A DNA stretch of 64,000 nt from Thunnus maccoyii (lineage: Eukaryota > Chordata > Actinopteri > Scombriformes > Scombridae): positions 24,310,501 through 24,374,500 of the forward strand of contig NC_056540.1 in the NCBI RefSeq assembly GCF_910596095.1. The letters run 5' to 3'. The stretch's first letter is position 1; the number at the start of each line of letters is the position of its first letter. Position numbers and translations under genes: made by a program. The notes under the pieces are model-generated. The model saw only the letters and a program-made list of their open reading frames with translations. It ran no database searches and was not told the origin of the DNA. This document shows, in pieces, positions 59,801 through 64,000 of this stretch.

Positions 59801-62800
59801 GTGTGATACGGGTATAGGAGTTCTGTAATGTAAGAGGGGGCAAATCCATTAAACACTTTGTAAACAAACAGCATTTTAAAATCAGTTCTTTAGCTAACAG
59901 GCAGCCAGTGTAGAGAGGCAAGAATGGGTGTGATATGTTCCCTCTTTTTTGACCTTGTCAAATCTCGTGCTGCTACATTTTGAACTAGTTGGAATTGTGA
60001 TAAACAAGATTGTGTGATACCAAAATATAACAAGTTGCAGTAATAAAGGTGTGAAGATATGAAGGCATGGATGACTTTCTCCAGGTCAGTGGTACAGAGA
60101 ACTGATCTGAGTTTGGAGATGACACGGAGCTGCATGAAACTTAACTTTACAACCTGATTTATTTGTTTGTCAAACTTCAATCTTGAATCAAAAATGCATG
60201 TGATTTAACAGAAGGCACCAATGGGCCAAGATGAGGAGAAATAATTTTGGTTGAATTCTGTGGTCCAAATAAAATAACTTTTTATTCTCATTGAGGTGGA
60301 GAAAATTTGCAGCCATCCAGGATTTGATGTCTTGAAGACAGTTATTGAGGTTGTTTAGTTTGTTGTAGTTATTGGGCTCTAGGTGGAGGTAGATCTGTGT
60401 GTCATCCGCATAATCTGCAGTGAAAGAAATGTACATTTGATTAATGTGACCTAGTGGAAGCAAATAGAAGGAGAACAGGATTGGACCAAGAATAGAGCCT
60501 TGGGGGACACCATAGGACAAGGGGGCAGAAGAAGAAGATAAGTTGCTAATAGAGACACTGAAGGATCTGTTGGACAAATATGAAGAGAACCAGTTTAATG
60601 CGGGGCCAGAAACCCCTGCCCACTGGTTTAACCTGTGAATGAGAATGGAATGATCTCCAGTGTCAAAGGCTGCAGTTAGGTCTAAGAGCAAAAGGACAGA
60701 GCAGTTACTTGAGTCAGCAGATAAAAGGAGGTCATTTATTATTCTCAGTAATGTAGATTCTGTATCATGAAGAGGTCTGAAGCCGGATTGGAATTTTTCA
60801 AAGATGCCCTTTCGAGCCAGGTGGGACAACAGTTGATTAAAATCTACAGTGTCAAGGATTTTAGAAAGACAGGGGAGTTTGGAGATTGGCCTGTAATTAT
60901 TGAGGACTGTAGGGTCTAGATTCTGTTTTGTTAAAAGTGGCTTGACACTGGCTGGTTTCCAGGAAGCTACTGATAATTGAAAGAATGCTGGGGCCAATGG
61001 TGCCAATAACGTCTTTGAGGAGTTTAGTTGGAATAATGTCAAGAGAGCAGGTGGAGGTTTTCATAGAAGAGATGATATGATGAAGTTCTGGTAGAGTGAT
61101 GGAGTTAAGGGAATTTAGAACTGCGGTGTTCTCAGAGGAGATGGACAGGCTATTTACAAATGGAATGATACTAGCTCTGATGTTAAGTACTTTGTCTTTA
61201 AAGAATTGTAGGAATCCTCACATTTAGAGACAGATGCTTCATAATATGAGGTGGGAGTGGAGGAGGTGACAGACTTTAATATGCTAAAAAGTACCCTGGG
61301 ATTATGACAGTTTTTGTCAATGAGATTAGAAAAATGTTGAGCCCTAGCATTTTTGACAGCCAGCTGGTATTTCTCCAACAGATCCTTCAGAGTTTGAAAT
61401 GAGATCTGTATTTTATCCAGCTTCCACCTCCGCTCTTCCTTTCTGCATGCTCTCCTTATTTCTCTAATATTACTGTTATTAAGCCATGGTAAGGCCAGAG
61501 GCTTTCGTATTTTAGTTCTGACTGGTGCAACAGAGTCAGTGGTGGCCAAAACATTACTGTTAAAAAGTGAGACAAATTCTTCTGTGCTCACATGAGATGG
61601 TGCAGTCTCAATACTGGTGGTGATGGGAACCCCTCTATAGGCTTCTGCAAACCTAGTGGCAGTGGAAGAATTTAACATGCGGGAACGAAGAAGTGCAGGG
61701 TGGACATGAGAAGCGTGTGGCAAATTGAGATAATAACTAATAGCCCTGTGATCAGAATGGTTAAAATCTTCTCTCACAGTGTTGTAGATAGAGAGACTTG
61801 AGGAGAGAACTATGTCTTGGATGTGTCCTTTAACATGGATTGTTTACAGATCACTGGAGACCAAAGGATTCAAATAAATTGATAAGATCATGGGTCATGG
61901 CTTCAGAGGGACAGCAAATGTGAATGTTGAAATCTCTGAGAATGAGAATATTGTCATATTTTGGAGCAATGTGGGAGAGGAGATCAGAGAATTCATTGAT
62001 AAAGTCCATATTGGGCTTAGGGGTCTGTACAGTAGTAGGCAGAAGACTGGTGAGACGCCATCTATCACAAAAGCCAAAGGTTCAAAAGGTGAAACAGGCC
62101 CTATGGAGATAATGGAGCACTTGAGGGCATTTTCGTGAATTACGGCAACCCCACCACCTCGTGTGACCTGGATTGATGAAAATGAGAGTAGCCTGGAGGA
62201 TTGGCTTCGGTGAGAGGGGAGGGGTCATCAGGGGTAAGCCATGTCTCAGTGATGAAAAAACAGTTTTGGGACATAATGACATCTTGACAGATAAATGATT
62301 TGTTAGACAGCGATCTCACATTCAGCAGACCAAATTTGGAGGGAGGGAGGGAGGGAGGGAGGGAGGGAGGGAGTGTGTGGTGAGGATGGAACTATAGTGT
62401 GTGTAATAGTAATAAGATTGTCATAATTTACTGAACAGGATACTGTGGGAACAGAATTATGGTGTCTGAGTGTTAGGCAGATTGGGATGTGATTAACAGG
62501 TAGTTCAGCTGAATGTGAGTTTGACAGTCCATGCCCCATGAGTGGTAGGGGTAGATTTGGCCAGTTGAAATTTCACTCATAAAAGGGACCCTGCCAGTGG
62601 ATTTATGGTGGCAGTGAACGTTATTTTGATTATTTTGGCAGTGAACATTATTTTGATCATGTGTGTGGATTACCTCATGGCGGCATGGACTGTCTCAGAC
62701 CCTCTGACAGGCATTCTGAAGGTTAACCAATGCATAGTCAATTTTTCCAGAGAGCAATCTTGCCCCGTGTAGGTTGGATGGAGTCCGTTGGCTCTGTACA

Positions 62801-64000
62801 GTTGGCTGTGGCATGTCCACGTTCATTCTGCTGCATCGGATTCTTGTTTCAGCTAGGTGTGCAGTGACAGCAAACGGGAAAACCAACCATAGCCCTGCCC
62901 AAGGGACGGGATCGGACCAGAAATGAGGATGCGTTTCCCAGTGTCTTGAAGGGCAGAGATGAGCAGTTGGAAGTCAGCATGGAGGATTTCTGACTGTTGT
63001 TGGCTGATGTCATTTGATCCCACATGAATAACCAGGTTGGAGCAGTCTGGATGACATTCAAGGACAAAAGGCAGTTTATCACAAATGTCTTAAACACGGG
63101 CTCCAGGAAAGCAGAACATGTGGGCACCTTTGGCTCTGATGTTCCTTACCATGGAGATTCCGATAATCAGTGTTGAGGGGCGAGGCAGAGAAGGATATTG
63201 TAGCTGTGGTGGTGGCAGATCAGACTGGGGATGTACCTTGGTGCTCCAATTATTTTGCCTAGAGAGGCGAGACTGGGAATTCCCAGGCCTAGGCCCTTTC
63301 TCTTACAGCTAATCTGAGAATCTATGGATGTCCTCTTTGAGGTTAGTTATGTTTCTGTTCGCCTTCTGGAGCAGCTGGCAGTCTTCACAGGGCATTGTAG
63401 CTCCTGATCCAATCAGACTGTTGTGAGGGAGACGGATGTTAGCCTCACAAGTGGTAGACCACGACCAAGTTAAAATCCCCCTCAATTCAAAAATGTGTGT
63501 TTCTTTTTCTTATTTCACTTGGACGTTGGACCTTCACTGTGCAGAATGATGTATATTTAGAGTTTGACATTCAAACACTGGTTTCACATTAATCTGCTGA
63601 AGTTGGAGAGTTTCTCCGTGCTCACTTTAAATCTGAGTTTAAAGGACATGGCTGGCCATTTTCTGGCCATGTGCAGAGACCAAACCAACAGTGAATTAAT
63701 CCCACTTACAAGTATTGTCTGTAGTTTCCAATGAGCAAAGCACTTCACCAGTGACTGTTCAGTGCTCAGGGGCCACAAAGGACTGAAGCTGGGCACATCA
63801 CAAGTGTGTAACTTTAAAACCAAGACCTTATCAATGTGATCATAGTCTTGTTTAGTTCATTTCTGTCTTTTAATGAGACACAAACACACTGATATGACAT
63901 GAGGAAACATATTCCCACTGTGAACACACTCAAGGTTTTGCTTTTATTAACAGGAGGAGCAAGAGCTTCTCATGATCTTGGACATGAAAAACCAACTGTG
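56808..64000 (+). CDS. nitr: NITR gene H (plus clade), 3' end outside the window
   Basis: Exons: leader 56808-56850, V 56997-57338, second Ig 57460-57801, helix 59280-59396, and linker from 63954 (running off the right edge). The ITIM exon is not in the window. The leader is [14 protein letters not shown]. The V domain (15-128) has [20 protein letters not shown] and a distinct CDR3-like loop [10 protein letters not shown]. Domain 2 (129-242) is two residues shorter (THRSDER). It has an extra cysteine in PGVCSVYWF, giving six, and its J-like strand reads LLGEGTKVD instead of FGEGTKVD. The helix is uncharged. No lesion in the visible exons. It is the most diverged plus-clade gene here. Confidence 0.88.
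57926..58314 (+). mobile_element. TTAA-flanked MITE in intron 3 of gene H
   Basis: TTAAATTTCCCCTCC at the left and GAGGGGATTTTTAA at the right form a roughly ten-base inverted repeat next to TTAA. F and G have a single TTAA at the matching place (AAAGTTTTAAGCCCCC, near 15583 and 39403). Best-preserved ends of this repeat family in the window. Confidence 0.6.
58315..59279. other. Remainder of intron 3 of gene H
   Basis: Contains TAGAGCCCTATTTTAACCAC, resembling a common fish repeat terminus, an H-only AT-rich insert (about 58685-58915), then intron sequence shared with F and G. No exon seen. Confidence 0.45.
59434..63469 (-). mobile_element. L2-like LINE in intron 4 of gene H
   Basis: Same insertion as in F and G but without the nested 1.5 kb element. 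It keeps the RT thumb region (59890-60180: [12 protein letters not shown] and ASLHWLPVS). RT 60188-61042 shows [37 protein letters not shown] and YADD, the canonical catalytic motif. EN-RT linker with SDHRAI is at 61154-61777. Endonuclease pieces are at 61895-62280. ORF1 esterase-like remains are at about 63130-62700, and the ORF1 start ([12 protein letters not shown]-like) is near 63395. It lacks about 0.3 kb of the ORF1 region present in G (45385-45700). Frames are broken, so it is inactive, but this is the most informative copy. Confidence 0.8.
63470..63953. other. End of intron 4 of gene H
   Basis: Starts with a MITE-like variant (TTAAAATCCCCCTCAATTC), then unique intron sequence up to the acceptor TTTATTAACAG before exon 5. 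Matches 21490-21967. Confidence 0.45.

Overview
This window is AT-rich, intron-rich vertebrate DNA. It holds an array of novel immune-type receptor (NITR) genes, a family known only from bony fishes. The organism is therefore a teleost, probably a percomorph judging by how the receptor domains read. NITRs are type I membrane proteins with two immunoglobulin domains, each ending in a J-like strand, followed by one membrane helix and a cytoplasmic tail. I placed exons by hand from splice sites and phase. Every gene has the same six-exon plan: leader, V domain, second Ig domain, membrane helix, 59-65 nt linker, tyrosine tail. All introns are phase 1 except the last, which is phase 0.

There are two clades. 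Five genes lie on the minus strand: A (107-1526, cut by the window edge), B (6513-8345), C (23653-25477), D (30421-32204, a pseudogene) and E (48423-50241). Three lie on the plus strand: F (14445-22930), G (38273-47641) and H (56808 to beyond the right edge). The plus-clade tail carries a canonical ITIM (VKYAAL or VNYAAL). The equivalent tail motif in the minus clade has proline at +3 (LVYSAP), so the clades probably signal differently.

The layout is a tandem duplication with a period of about 24 kb. Unit 1 (A, relic exon, B, F) and unit 2 (C, relic exon, D, G) match almost base for base, including their intergenic repeats. Unit 3 (E, H) is more diverged and has only one minus-strand gene. 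The basic building block looks like a convergent pair, with a plus gene and a minus gene ending 0.7-0.8 kb apart. Between A and B, and again between C and D, only the last (ITIM) exon of the expected plus gene survives, next to a 5'-truncated LINE.

Mobile DNA dates the copies. An L2-like LINE with endonuclease, reverse transcriptase and an esterase-like ORF1 sits in intron 4 of F, G and H, so it predates all the duplications. A 1.5 kb element with a GAAA microsatellite lies inside that LINE in F and G, but the site is empty in H. H has its own TTAA-flanked MITE in intron 3 and a full-length 973 bp inverted-repeat element upstream, of which F and G keep only truncated copies. G has a private insertion of about 0.44 kb, and F has a private 150 bp tandem duplication. 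The 6 kb stretches upstream of the plus genes contain only repeats and weak, unsupported ORFs.
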